Assembly (NCBI GenBank): GCA_009775125.1
Contig: VSPD01000009.1
Location: 1-64,000, forward strand
DNA: 64,000 nt
Reading direction: 5' to 3'
Source: Muribaculaceae bacterium
GTDB taxonomy: Bacteria > Bacteroidota > Bacteroidia > Bacteroidales > Muribaculaceae
Numbering within the stretch: position 1 is the first letter of the stretch; the number at the start of each line of letters is the position of its first letter. Under the pieces are notes generated by a model. It was given only the letters and a program-made list of their open reading frames with translations, had not been told where the DNA came from and made no database searches. This document shows positions 1 through 8,284 of this stretch, piece by piece. The translations under genes were made by a program, and so were the position numbers.

Positions 1-47
1 CACCCCCCCCACTCCCCCTCTCCCCCCCCGCAACCGTCACGCCCCCC

Positions 48-170
48 TCACAGCGACCCCCGCCCCCGCACCGTGAGGAGGGTATGGTTTTTGTCGAAAT
101 GGACGGAGTTCATTTCGAGGGGCGTCATTTTTACGATGCCGGGAATGGCGGGGATGGCGGGCTTATTCAT
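48..170 (-). CDS. candidate short peptide ORF (40 codons)
   Basis: The ATG lies inside the end of the VKOR frame (A-ATG-AATAA), so the two would be translationally coupled once the VKOR frameshift is corrected. The peptide has an IPAIPGI stretch, then MTPLEMNSVHFDKNHTLLT, then runs into an extremely G-rich tract (seen on this strand) and stops. I cannot assign a function. Short peptides beside VKOR, thioredoxin and C39-like genes in Bacteroidales are often natural-product or bacteriocin precursors, so a precursor role is possible, but that is inference. The last 7 residues come from homopolymer-rich DNA at the window edge, so the true C-terminus may differ. Confidence 0.35.
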   Translation of the reverse strand: MNKPAIPAIPGIVKMTPLEMNSVHFDKNHTLLTVRGRGSL

Positions 171-1183
171 TTTTGATGTGTTTTAATATTGTTGAATCAA
201 GGCTGTTGATGCCAAGCAACACGGCGACATAAACGCTGCCGGCAACGATGAAGTCGACCGCAAAACTGTCTGTGAGGGGGGAATATCTGCCCGGTGAAGC
301 CTCCGGCAAGGTAGGTGAAAAAGAGCAACCACAGGGTGCATTGCACGCACACGCAGAGCGTGCACCATGTCTTGGCCTTGAACCGCTGGTACCATATGCT
401 CCACACGGTGTAGGGCAGGCACAGGATATTTATGGCGGCAAGCACCGGCAGGGCCCTCGGAAAAATCAGCATTATGGCGAGGCTTACGGAAAAATATGCC
501 AACCCCACTTCGCTCCATTTGAATATTCCCATGAAGGATGAGGCTTCCGACCGCGCTATCTCGTCGCAGCCGCCTTCCTCGATCACCGAGCACATGGCAT
601 CGGCCGTGCTGTTGCGTATTCCAAGCGATTTTTGCACGAGCATCCACGACAGATAAAGGCCGGCGCAGTCCAGCAACAGCAACACCCAGGCTGCCCATGC
701 CTTGTACAGGCCCGTCGACCAAAGGGCAAACACGGGCAGCGCCACAGCGAGCGCGACAAGGACATATGTCTTGACATTGCCGGCCAGTTCGCCTACATGG
801 TGACGAAAATAATCGGGCTCGGCCGACGATGTGTCGGCCGAGGCGATAAGGGCTATGCCATTCCATCCGGCTATGAATTCGTCGGCCGGAGCGGTAAATA
901 TTTTGTGCTGGCTGCGGTAGGTTACGCCTGCCTCGCCCACAGCCGTGACTATGGCGAACCCGTCGGGAGTGTCGGCAAGAAACGGCACGGGCAATTTTGC
1001 CACGGCTTCTTCCCTCGATTGCTCCGGCACTTTTACGCCTGCCGTGCCAACGCCATACTCTTTAAGCAAATTGGCAAGGCCAAACATCGACTTGAAGGGC
1101 ATCGAGGCAAAACGGCGGTCGGAGTATTCCTCGGTGTGCCTTACGCCGAGAGCGTCGAGATAGTCGGAAAATAATGAAGCCAT
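163..1183 (-). CDS. vitamin K epoxide reductase family protein with N-terminal C39-like domain, frameshifted near the C-terminus
   Basis: This is an integral-membrane thiol oxidoreductase, expected to pair with a thioredoxin-fold partner to form or relay disulfides in the envelope. Residues 1-115 resemble a C39-peptidase-like domain but lack the catalytic DCG motif. Residues 138-300 form the VKOR bundle, with the loop pair C198/C206 and the active-site CxxC at C274/C277 (WCTLC). The uninterrupted frame stops at 197 after a meaningless tail. Removing one base from the six-G run at 276-281 restores a sensible hydrophobic last helix (AVDFIVAGSVYVAVLLGINS) ending at 163, giving about 339 residues. 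So there is a one-base frameshift: a real mutation, phase variation or a sequencing error. ATG 1183 is chosen because it lies 11 bp after the thioredoxin stop; a longer in-frame start would overlap that gene. Confidence 0.8.
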
Positions 1184-1194
1184 GACGCCGTGGG

Positions 1195-1488
1195 TCAAAT
1201 ATAGCGACGCACTTCCGACAGAAGCACGTCGGCGTCGATTTCGCCGCTGCGACGCCACATTTCTTTTCCGTCCTTATACACGATGAATGTGGGTATCGAT
1301 TCCACTTTCTGCGCGTCGGCAAGCTCGCGGTTTTCGTCTATTTCAAATTGGTAAACATCGGCAGAGCCGTCGAGGAGAATCTTTATCTGCTCCACCACGG
1401 GCATCATCTGTTGGCAGTGAGGGCACCACGAAGCGTAGAATTCCACGAGTACGGCGGGCGTAGAGGTTATTGCCTGATTGTAAGTCAT
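1195..1488 (-). CDS. thioredoxin family protein
   Basis: A single thioredoxin fold of 97 residues with no signal peptide. The redox motif is WCPHC (C22, C25), and the cis-proline region reads SIPTFIVYKDG. CPHC instead of the usual CGPC is closer to the DsbA active site and suggests a more oxidising protein. It is the first gene of a minus-strand pair with the VKOR-family protein 11 bp downstream, which argues that the two form one electron-relay unit. The absence of a signal peptide places it in the cytoplasm unless the start is upstream of what I chose. It could also be a general thioredoxin (trxA-like), but the pairing favours a dedicated role. Confidence 0.85.
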   Translation of the reverse strand: MTYNQAITSTPAVLVEFYASWCPHCQQMMPVVEQIKILLDGSADVYQFEIDENRELADAQKVESIPTFIVYKDGKEMWRRSGEIDADVLLSEVRRYI

Positions 1489-1566
1489 AATCGTATAATT
1501 TAATTATGACTTACAAACAAACTATGGCAAGCGCAGGTTCAGGCGTTTAAGACTTTTTAGGTATGT

Positions 1567-1781
1567 GAAATTTGCGGTTCGGCGCGGTTGATTTTAGACA
1601 GGAGAACAGGAGGAACAAGAGAGATTTATTTGCGAAATTCTCGTAATTTATAAAATTTGCGGATTAGACAGGAAGGACAAGAGAAAAGAGAGAAAGAGAT
1701 TTTTGTAATAATTTATATTATTTTATTATTATCTTGTTCCTCCTGTTCTCCTGTCTAATTTTTTTGCGAAATTTGCGGTTC
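1567..1781. repeat. inverted-repeat element with 27-bp perfect arms and 14-bp flanking direct repeats
   Basis: The arms are 1594-1620 and 1732-1758 (core GACAGGAGAACAGGAGG and its reverse complement) and match over all 27 bases. They enclose 111 bp of AT-rich DNA that also holds a decayed direct copy of the arm at 1664-1682. Outside the arms GAAATTTGCGGTTC occurs at 1567-1580 and 1768-1781, like a target duplication. An isolated arm recurs at 10801-10818. The element fills most of the gap 1489-1779 between rlmD and the thioredoxin gene; no other gene is visible there. Confidence 0.75.
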
Positions 1782-3192
1782 AGGTGCGCTTGACAAGGCG
1801 GACTACATTTTCCACATGCTGGGTGTGGGGGAACATGTCGACGGGCTGCACGGCGGTGACGCGGTATTTGCAGTCAAGCAACGCCAGGTCGCGCGCCTGG
1901 GTGGCCGGATTGCAGCTTACATACACTATTCTTTCCGGTTCGGCGGCAAGAATCACGTCGACTACATCGGCGTGCATGCCGGCGCGTGGCGGGTCGACTA
2001 TCATCACGTCGGGGCGGCCGTGACGCTCGATGAATTCGGCATTGAGCACATCTTTCATGTCGCCGGCGAAGAATTCAGTATTGGTGATGCCGTTGACCGC
2101 GGAATTGATTTTGGCATCCTCAATCGCATCGGCCACATATTCGATGCCGACCACCTTGCGGGCGTCGCGGGCCACGAAATTGGCGATGGTGCCGGTGCCG
2201 GTATAGAGGTCGTAGACAAGCTCGTTGCCCGTGAGGCCGGCGAAGTCGCGCGCCACCTTGTAGAGCTCGTATGCCTGACGCGAGTTGGTCTGATAGAACG
2301 ATTTCGGGCCGATGCGGAATTTCAGTCCTTCCATCTCCTCCTCGATATAGTCGGCGCCGGAATGAGTGATTACTTCCTGATCGGAGATAGTATCGTTAAC
2401 TTTCAGATTCACAACATAGAGAAGCGATGTGATTTCGGGGAATTCGGCGCGCACGGCATCGAGCAGGGCTGTGATTTTTTCCCGGTCGTCTTCGCCAAAC
2501 ACCATCACGGCCATAATCTGACCCGACGACATGATGCGTATCATCAAAGTGCGGAGCAAACCGGTATTGGCCTTCAAATCATAGAACGAATAGCCGTGGT
2601 CGAGGCCGTATTGCTTGATAAACAGGCGGAGACGGTTGCCGAAATCGTCTTGCAAGCAGCATCGCTTGATGTCGAGCACTTTGTCGAAGGCTCCGGGGAT
2701 GTGGAAACCGGCCGCCTCGCGGTTGGGAAATTCCTCGCCCGACTTCAACTGCTCGTATGTGAGCCAGCAACGGTTGGAGAAGGTATATTCCATCTTGTTG
2801 CGGTATTCCCAAATATTTTCCGAGCCTTTGGCCGGAGCCACTTCCGGGTGCTCAACTTTGGCTATACGGTCGATGGCGTCGACAACCTGCTGCCGCTTGC
2901 AGCGCAGCTGCACCTCATAAGGAAGATGCTGCCAGCGGCAACCGCCGCACACCGTGAAATGCTCGCATCGCGGAGCTACCCTTTCGGGGCTCGGCTCCAC
3001 CACGCGCACAATCTGCCCCTCGGCATATGATTTTTTCTTTTTGGTGAGTTTCACGTCGACCACATCGCCGGGGGCGCCAAACGGAATAAACACCACCATC
3101 TCGTCGACGCGAGCCACGGCATTTCCCTCGGCTGCCACGTCGTGTATTCTTACGCCCTCTATCACGGGCAATTCTTTGCGTTTTCTGCTCAT
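1780..3192 (-). CDS. rlmD: 23S rRNA (uracil-5)-methyltransferase, RlmD/RumA family
   Basis: This enzyme methylates C5 of a conserved uridine in 23S rRNA using S-adenosylmethionine, in the cytoplasm. Residues 1-66 form a TRAM RNA-binding domain. C76, C82 and C85 plus C178 or C179 match the four iron-sulfur cluster ligands of RumA. The central RNA-binding segment is followed by the methyltransferase fold, with the SAM motif DLYTGTGTIANF (328-339), VDPPRAG (399-405) and the catalytic cysteine C427 in SCNPAT. The length of 470 residues is normal for Bacteroidetes members. Bacteroidetes often carry more than one RumA-like paralogue, so the target could be U1939 or U747. It stands alone, downstream of the ABC-F gene on the same strand. 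Confidence 0.92.
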   Translation of the reverse strand: MSRKRKELPVIEGVRIHDVAAEGNAVARVDEMVVFIPFGAPGDVVDVKLTKKKKSYAEGQIVRVVEPSPERVAPRCEHFTVCGGCRWQHLPYEVQLRCKRQQVVDAIDRIAKVEHPEVAPAKGSENIWEYRNKMEYTFSNRCWLTYEQLKSGEEFPNREAAGFHIPGAFDKVLDIKRCCLQDDFGNRLRLFIKQYGLDHGYSFYDLKANTGLLRTLMIRIMSSGQIMAVMVFGEDDREKITALLDAVRAEFPEITSLLYVVNLKVNDTISDQEVITHSGADYIEEEMEGLKFRIGPKSFYQTNSRQAYELYKVARDFAGLTGNELVYDLYTGTGTIANFVARDARKVVGIEYVADAIEDAKINSAVNGITNTEFFAGDMKDVLNAEFIERHGRPDVMIVDPPRAGMHADVVDVILAAEPERIVYVSCNPATQARDLALLDCKYRVTAVQPVDMFPHTQHVENVVRLVKRT

Positions 3193-3231
3193 AAATATAT
3201 AAGTTGTAGTGAATTTGCGCCGTTTTGTGGC

Positions 3232-3256
3232 GGACGCACGAGCCGTGCGTCCCTAC
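3232..3256. repeat. REP-like palindrome (family A)
   Basis: A 25-bp near-palindrome, core GGACGCACGAGCCGTGCGTC followed by CCTAC, in the 83-bp gap between the ABC-F gene and rlmD. The same sequence recurs in both orientations at 29739, 32270, 48498, 56382, 56443, 63849 and 63919, with split or partial copies at 14240, 32542 and 32870. Confidence 0.85.
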
Positions 3257-3275
3257 ACCTTCGACGGCTTCTGAT

Positions 3276-5057
3276 TTATTGCTCTTGCAATTCGAGCCAC
3301 TCCATTTCGAGGGCGTCGATTATATCTTTAATTTCTGAATAGCGGGCCGCTTTCGACGCTACGTCGTCGATTACCTCTCCGGAATTGAAAAGGGCGTCGA
3401 GACTTTCCTTTTCGGCATTGAGGGCGGCAAGCTCGGCATCGATGGCTTCGAGCCGGCGCGCTGTCTTGAACGACATTTTTGCCGGACGCTGCTGCCGCGG
3501 CTTGGCTTTTGCCGGCTCTTGCTTCTTTTCCTCCTTCGGCGCGGCCTGCGATTCGACGAAACTCCTGTAATCGGAATATGTGCCGGGGAAATCCTTTATT
3601 ACGCCGTTGCCTTCCATCACAAATATATGGTCGACGATGTTGTCGAGGAAATAACGGTCGTGGCTTATGATTATTACGCATCCTTGAAATTTCACAAGAT
3701 AGTCTTCAAGGAGCCCGAGCGTAACGATGTCGAGGTCGTTGGTCGGCTCATCAAGAATGAGGAAATTGGGCCTGCGCATCAGCACCGTGGCCAGATGCAG
3801 ACGCCGCCGCTCGCCGCCCGACAGCTTGTAGATATATTTCTGCTGGTCGGGCACTGAAAAAAGAAAATGTTGCAGCCACTGCATAGGCGTGACATGCTCG
3901 CCCGTGGCAGTCTCTATGTCGTCGGCAATCTCCGTAACGGCATCAATCACCTTTTTTTGCTCGTCGAGAGCGATGCCCTCTTGCGAATAATATCCGAAAC
4001 GGACAGTCTCGCCAACATTCCATTCGCCCGAGTCTTGCGGCACAAGCCCCATGAGCATTTTGATGAAGGTCGACTTCCCCACTCCATTCTCGCCGATTAT
4101 ACCCACTTTTTCGCCTCTGGCGAACGTGTAGTTGAATCCGTCGAGAATCACCACATCGTCGAAACGCTTTGTTATGCCCTCGGCCTCAAAAATCTTGGAG
4201 CCGATATATGTTGACTTGGAACCGTCGAGATTCACGCTTCGCTCGCTCAGGTTCAACCGCGACCGCTCTTTCAGGTCGTAAAATTTATCGATGCGGTATT
4301 TCGCCTTTCCGGCACGGGCCTGCGGCTGGCGATTCATCCACTCCTGCTCGCGCCGAAGGGTGTTCTTCACCTTGGCAAGCTCCGAGGCCATGGCCTCTAT
4401 GCGTTCGGCCCGGCGGCGAAGATAATAATCGTAATTGCCGTCGTAGGCAAACATCTGCTGACGGTCGATTTCTATTATCTTGTTGCAGACGCGGTCGAGG
4501 AAATAGCGGTCGTGTGTCACCATAAGCAACGTGGTGCGCGACCTTTTCAATTTATTTTCAAGCCACTCTATCACCTTAATATCCAAATGGTTGGTAGGCT
4601 CGTCGAGAAGCAAGATATCCGGCTCGGAAATCAATGCCACGGCTATGGCCGCGCGTTTGAGCTGCCCGCCCGACATTGTCGAAGCCGACACAGTCTGGTC
4701 GGTAATGCCCAGCTGCGTGAGCATCCGGCTAAGGTCGTCGCGCAGCGTCACATGCTCCTCAGGCATACCGGCAAAGAGAGCCTCGGCATCCTTGACGCAA
4801 GCATCGAGAATCGGCATCGAGGGGTCGAAATTGGAATCCTGTTCAAGAAAAGCCATCCTTACGCCGCTGCGCAGGGTTATCTTTCCCGAATCGTAATCTT
4901 CCTTTCCGGCAAGAATACGCAGGAACGTCGACTTGCCGGCTCCGTTCTTAGCAATAATACCAATCTTGTCGCCTTCGTTGACGCCTAACGACACATCGGC
5001 AAACAGCAGCCTGTCGCCCACGCTCTTTGTCAAATTCTCTATCTGTAAACTTATCAT
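3276..5057 (-). CDS. ABC-F family ATPase
   Basis: A soluble protein with two ABC ATPase domains and no membrane segments, of the ABC-F class that acts on the ribosome (Uup/EttA-like translation factors, some giving antibiotic resistance). Domain 1 has Walker A AKNGAGKST (36-44), signature SGGQ (129-132) and Walker B ILLLDEP (148-154). A charged linker with an Arg-rich helix (about 215-285) is the interdomain P-site arm. Domain 2 has GENGVGKST (322-330), LSGGERRR and ILDEPTNDLD. Residues after about 510 form a Lys/Ala/Glu-rich coiled coil typical of Uup-like members, which have also been tied to DNA structure binding. The length of 593 is normal. The gene stands alone, bounded by repeats on both sides. 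Confidence 0.9.
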   Translation of the reverse strand: MISLQIENLTKSVGDRLLFADVSLGVNEGDKIGIIAKNGAGKSTFLRILAGKEDYDSGKITLRSGVRMAFLEQDSNFDPSMPILDACVKDAEALFAGMPEEHVTLRDDLSRMLTQLGITDQTVSASTMSGGQLKRAAIAVALISEPDILLLDEPTNHLDIKVIEWLENKLKRSRTTLLMVTHDRYFLDRVCNKIIEIDRQQMFAYDGNYDYYLRRRAERIEAMASELAKVKNTLRREQEWMNRQPQARAGKAKYRIDKFYDLKERSRLNLSERSVNLDGSKSTYIGSKIFEAEGITKRFDDVVILDGFNYTFARGEKVGIIGENGVGKSTFIKMLMGLVPQDSGEWNVGETVRFGYYSQEGIALDEQKKVIDAVTEIADDIETATGEHVTPMQWLQHFLFSVPDQQKYIYKLSGGERRRLHLATVLMRRPNFLILDEPTNDLDIVTLGLLEDYLVKFQGCVIIISHDRYFLDNIVDHIFVMEGNGVIKDFPGTYSDYRSFVESQAAPKEEKKQEPAKAKPRQQRPAKMSFKTARRLEAIDAELAALNAEKESLDALFNSGEVIDDVASKAARYSEIKDIIDALEMEWLELQEQ

Positions 5058-5428
5058 ATAAGAGTCAAAATATTAGTATTCATCAATCTGCGGCAATGTA
5101 GACGCAACATCTTCGAAAAGCCACGGCGAAGCCGTGATTCCTTGGTTAACCGGGTTTGGAGGCAGAATGCCGACAAGCCCGGTTGGTGATGACAATAAAT
5201 AGCACTGCGAAGCAGTGCCTCGTGCCGGGGTTGGCTTCGTCGAACGCTCCGGCAGGCTCCGCTCCAATACAACGATTGATTCACATCTACCCACCCCGCA
5301 TGTCGGCTGCGCCGGCCATGCGGGGCTAACATCAAGCGTCACGGCTTTGCCGTGGCTATGCCTGATTGCTTTGTCTGTAAAATGTATAAACATGCGAAAC
5401 TTGGATGTTTTTACTAAATTCATACTTA
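5058..5428. other. gene-free interval filled by a repeat composite
   Basis: No credible coding frame is present between the ABC-F start and the uvrA stop. The centre is occupied by the five-hairpin composite described separately; the remainder is AT-rich flank. Confidence 0.7.
5122..5354 (-). repeat. five-hairpin composite repeat, full copy 1
   Basis: Reading left to right the modules are: hairpin CACGGCGAAGCCGTG (5122-5136); an ACCGGG/CCCGGT stem around GCCGACAAG; hairpin GCACTGCGAAGCAGTGC; AACGCTCCGGCAGGCTCCGC; a CCCCGCATG/CATGCGGGG stem; and a closing CACGGCTTTGCCGTGG hairpin. The same modules in reverse order and opposite orientation make up 40282-40516. Partial copies lie at 35896-36026 and 63768-63800. 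Confidence 0.85.
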
Positions 5429-8284
5429 TTACAGGTATTCGCGGAGGAAGGAGGAGGAGGGGGAATCGGTGGCGGCGACTTGCTCGGGGGTGCCGGAGAC
5501 TATGATGCGGCCGCCGTTGCGTCCGCCCCCGGGGCCCATGTCGATGAGGTAGTCGGCACATTTGAGCACATCGAGGTTGTGCTCAATCACAAGCACGGTG
5601 TTACCTTTGTCAACAAGACGGTTGAGTATTGACATAAGCGTGCGGATGTCCTCGAAATGGAGCCCGGTGGTAGGCTCGTCGAGAATAAACAACGTGCGCC
5701 CCGTGTCTTTCTTGGCAAGCTCGGTGGCGAGTTTCACACGCTGGTTCTCGCCGCCCGACAGCGTCGACGACGGCTGTCCGAGCTTTATGTAGCCGAGGCC
5801 TATGTCTTGAAGCACCTTTATCTTTTTCAAGATGCCGGGGATGCCGGAAAAGAATTCCACGGCCTGGTTTATGGTCATGTCGAGCACATCGGCTATCGAC
5901 TTGCCTTTGAAGCGCACTTCGAGCGTCTCGCGGTTGTAGCGCCGGCCTCCGCACACCTCGCATGGCACCATCACGTCGGGCAGGAAATTCATCTCAATTG
6001 ACTTGTACCCGTTGCCGGCGCAAGCCTCGCAGCGTCCGCCCTTGATATTGAACGAGAACCGGCCCGGTTTGTAGCCTCGGATTTTCGCCTCGGGAAGGTT
6101 TACAAAGAGATTGCGTATGTCGGTGAACACTCCTGTGTAAGTAGCGGGATTCGACCGGGGCGACCGCCCGAGCGGCGACTGGTCGACTGTAACTACCTTG
6201 TCGATATGCTCGAGCCCGGAAATTTCCTTGTATGGCAGCGGCTCGGTGATCGACCTGAAAAAATGCTGCGAGAGGATTGGCTGCAACGTGGCGTTGATAA
6301 GCGACGACTTGCCCGAGCCGGATACTCCGGCCACACATGTGAGCGTGCCCAGCGGCAACCGCAGCGTTACATCGCGGAGGTTATGGCCCGTGGCTCCGGA
6401 TAGCACTATTTCCTTGCCCGAACCTTTGCGCCGCTCTTTCGGCACCTCTATTTCTCTCGCCCCCGAAAGGTATTGCGCCGTGAGCGTGTCGGTCTTGGCC
6501 ATTTCGGCAGGGGTGCCGGCAAACACCACTTCGCCGCCCTTGCGTCCGGCTCCTGGACCTATGTCGACCACATAGTCGGCATCGAGCATTATGTCGCGGT
6601 CGTGCTCCACCACGATTATGGAATTTGAAGCGTCGCGGAGCCGTTTGAGCGAATCGATGAGGCGTCGGTTGTCGCGCTGGTGCAAGCCGATCGAAGGCTC
6701 GTCGAGAATATAGAGCACGTTTACAAGCTCCGACCCAAGCTGTGTGGCAAGCCGGATACGCTGGCTCTCGCCGCCCGACAGGGTTGCCGACGCACGGTTG
6801 AGGTTGAGATAGTCGAGGCCCACATCGACAAGGAAACTCAGGCGGTGGTTAATCTCTTTTATGATTTCAGCTGCGATCTTACGTTCTTGCGACCCGAGCC
6901 TGTCGAGTATCGTCTTCGACCACTCGAAAAGGTCGGCTATGTCGAGCCGGGCGAGCTGCGCTATGTTCTGCCCGTCGATAAAGAAATTCAACGCCTGGCG
7001 GTTGAGACGGTCGCCGTTACATTCGGGGCATACTTTCCGTGAATAGAACTGGCCGCTCCATTTCTGGGCCGAAGCCGTGGCTTCGTCGGCCTGTTGCATC
7101 TCTATATATTTCACAAGGCCTTCATATGTGGAGAAATACGACGATGACTCGCCTTCGATGTCGAGCCTTTCGGCTGTGCCGTTGAGTATGTCGGAAAGCA
7201 CAGCCTCGTCGAGGTCGGCAATCGGCGTGTCGATGGAGAACCCGTGTTTTGCACAGATAGCGGCAATCTGCTTGAATATCAATATGTCGCGGTATTTTCC
7301 AAGAGGGGCTATACCGCCTTTGGCTATCGACAAACGCGCATCGGGTATTATTTTCTCGCGATCGACGATATTGACAAATCCGAGCCCCTTGCAACACGGG
7401 CAGGCTCCTTGCGGAGAATTGAAAGAGAAATTATGTGGCGCCGGCTCGCTGTACGACAGGCCGGTGACGGGATCCATGAGCTGCTGGCTGTAATGGAACA
7501 CCTTGTCGGCCTCGACATCGTAAATCATCAATTCCTTGTCGCCATAGCGCAAGGCGGCGTCTACGGTGTCGCGCAGTCGCTCATCGCTTTTGCCGGACAC
7601 GCGGAAACGGTCGACGACAAGCTCAATATCGTGGTTCTTGTATCGGTCCACTTTCATGCCCGGGGCTATTTCGCGCAGCTCGCCATCGACGCGCATGTTG
7701 AGGAAACCTTTCTTGCGGTAGGTTTCAAAAAGCTCTTTGTAATGGCCCTTGCGGTTTTTCACAAGCGGAGCCAGCACATAAATCTTGCGGTCGGCAAAAC
7801 GCTCGTTGATAAGCGCGACTATACGCTCGGGGGTATATTTTATCATCACCTCCCCGGTGAGGTAGCTGCGCGCCTGCCCCACTCGGGCAAAGAGCAGGCG
7901 AAGGAAGTCGAACACCTCCGTTGTGGTGCCGATGGTCGACCGCGGATTGCGGTTTACAGTCTTCTGCTCAATGGCTATGACAGGGCTGAGGCCTGTGATA
8001 TTGTCGACATCGGGGCGTTCGAGATTGCCGAGCATATTGCGGGCATAGGCCGAGAATGTCTCTATATACCGACGCTGGCCTTCGGCATAGATAGTGTCGA
8101 AAGCAAGCGACGACTTGCCCGAGCCGCTCAGCCCGGTGATTACGACCAGACGGTTGAGCGGCAGCTCCACGTCGATATTTTTCAGATTGTGTACTCGCGC
8201 ACCAGTCACCGTGAGCGAATGCAGCCCGTCGTTTGAAGCGGCTACATTGGCTTGGGCGGCGTCCGCGGAATCATATGCGCTCAT
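5429..8284 (-). CDS. uvrA: excinuclease ABC subunit A
   Basis: This is the DNA damage-recognition ATPase of nucleotide excision repair; it loads UvrB. The protein (951 residues) has two ABC modules: an N-terminal GLSGSGKSSLAF Walker A with LSGGESQRIRLA signature, and a C-terminal GVSGSGKSSLIN with LSGGENQRVKLA and FILDEPTTGLH. The C-terminal zinc finger is complete (CEAC and CEVC). The first zinc module keeps only one CxxC (CPCC); where E. coli UvrA has the other pair this protein reads LMDPVTGLS, so that module probably does not bind zinc. Its start overlaps the stop of the lytic transglycosylase by 4 bp (ATGA), so it is co-transcribed as the last gene of that operon. It is the canonical UvrA1 type by length and motifs. 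Confidence 0.96.
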   Translation of the reverse strand: MSAYDSADAAQANVAASNDGLHSLTVTGARVHNLKNIDVELPLNRLVVITGLSGSGKSSLAFDTIYAEGQRRYIETFSAYARNMLGNLERPDVDNITGLSPVIAIEQKTVNRNPRSTIGTTTEVFDFLRLLFARVGQARSYLTGEVMIKYTPERIVALINERFADRKIYVLAPLVKNRKGHYKELFETYRKKGFLNMRVDGELREIAPGMKVDRYKNHDIELVVDRFRVSGKSDERLRDTVDAALRYGDKELMIYDVEADKVFHYSQQLMDPVTGLSYSEPAPHNFSFNSPQGACPCCKGLGFVNIVDREKIIPDARLSIAKGGIAPLGKYRDILIFKQIAAICAKHGFSIDTPIADLDEAVLSDILNGTAERLDIEGESSSYFSTYEGLVKYIEMQQADEATASAQKWSGQFYSRKVCPECNGDRLNRQALNFFIDGQNIAQLARLDIADLFEWSKTILDRLGSQERKIAAEIIKEINHRLSFLVDVGLDYLNLNRASATLSGGESQRIRLATQLGSELVNVLYILDEPSIGLHQRDNRRLIDSLKRLRDASNSIIVVEHDRDIMLDADYVVDIGPGAGRKGGEVVFAGTPAEMAKTDTLTAQYLSGAREIEVPKERRKGSGKEIVLSGATGHNLRDVTLRLPLGTLTCVAGVSGSGKSSLINATLQPILSQHFFRSITEPLPYKEISGLEHIDKVVTVDQSPLGRSPRSNPATYTGVFTDIRNLFVNLPEAKIRGYKPGRFSFNIKGGRCEACAGNGYKSIEMNFLPDVMVPCEVCGGRRYNRETLEVRFKGKSIADVLDMTINQAVEFFSGIPGILKKIKVLQDIGLGYIKLGQPSSTLSGGENQRVKLATELAKKDTGRTLFILDEPTTGLHFEDIRTLMSILNRLVDKGNTVLVIEHNLDVLKCADYLIDMGPGGGRNGGRIIVSGTPEQVAATDSPSSSFLREYL

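Noticed and set aside
5205..5255. tRNA-like strings such as GTTCGA near hairpins
   Set aside because: They belong to the composite repeat; no cloverleaf or acceptor stem can be formed around them.
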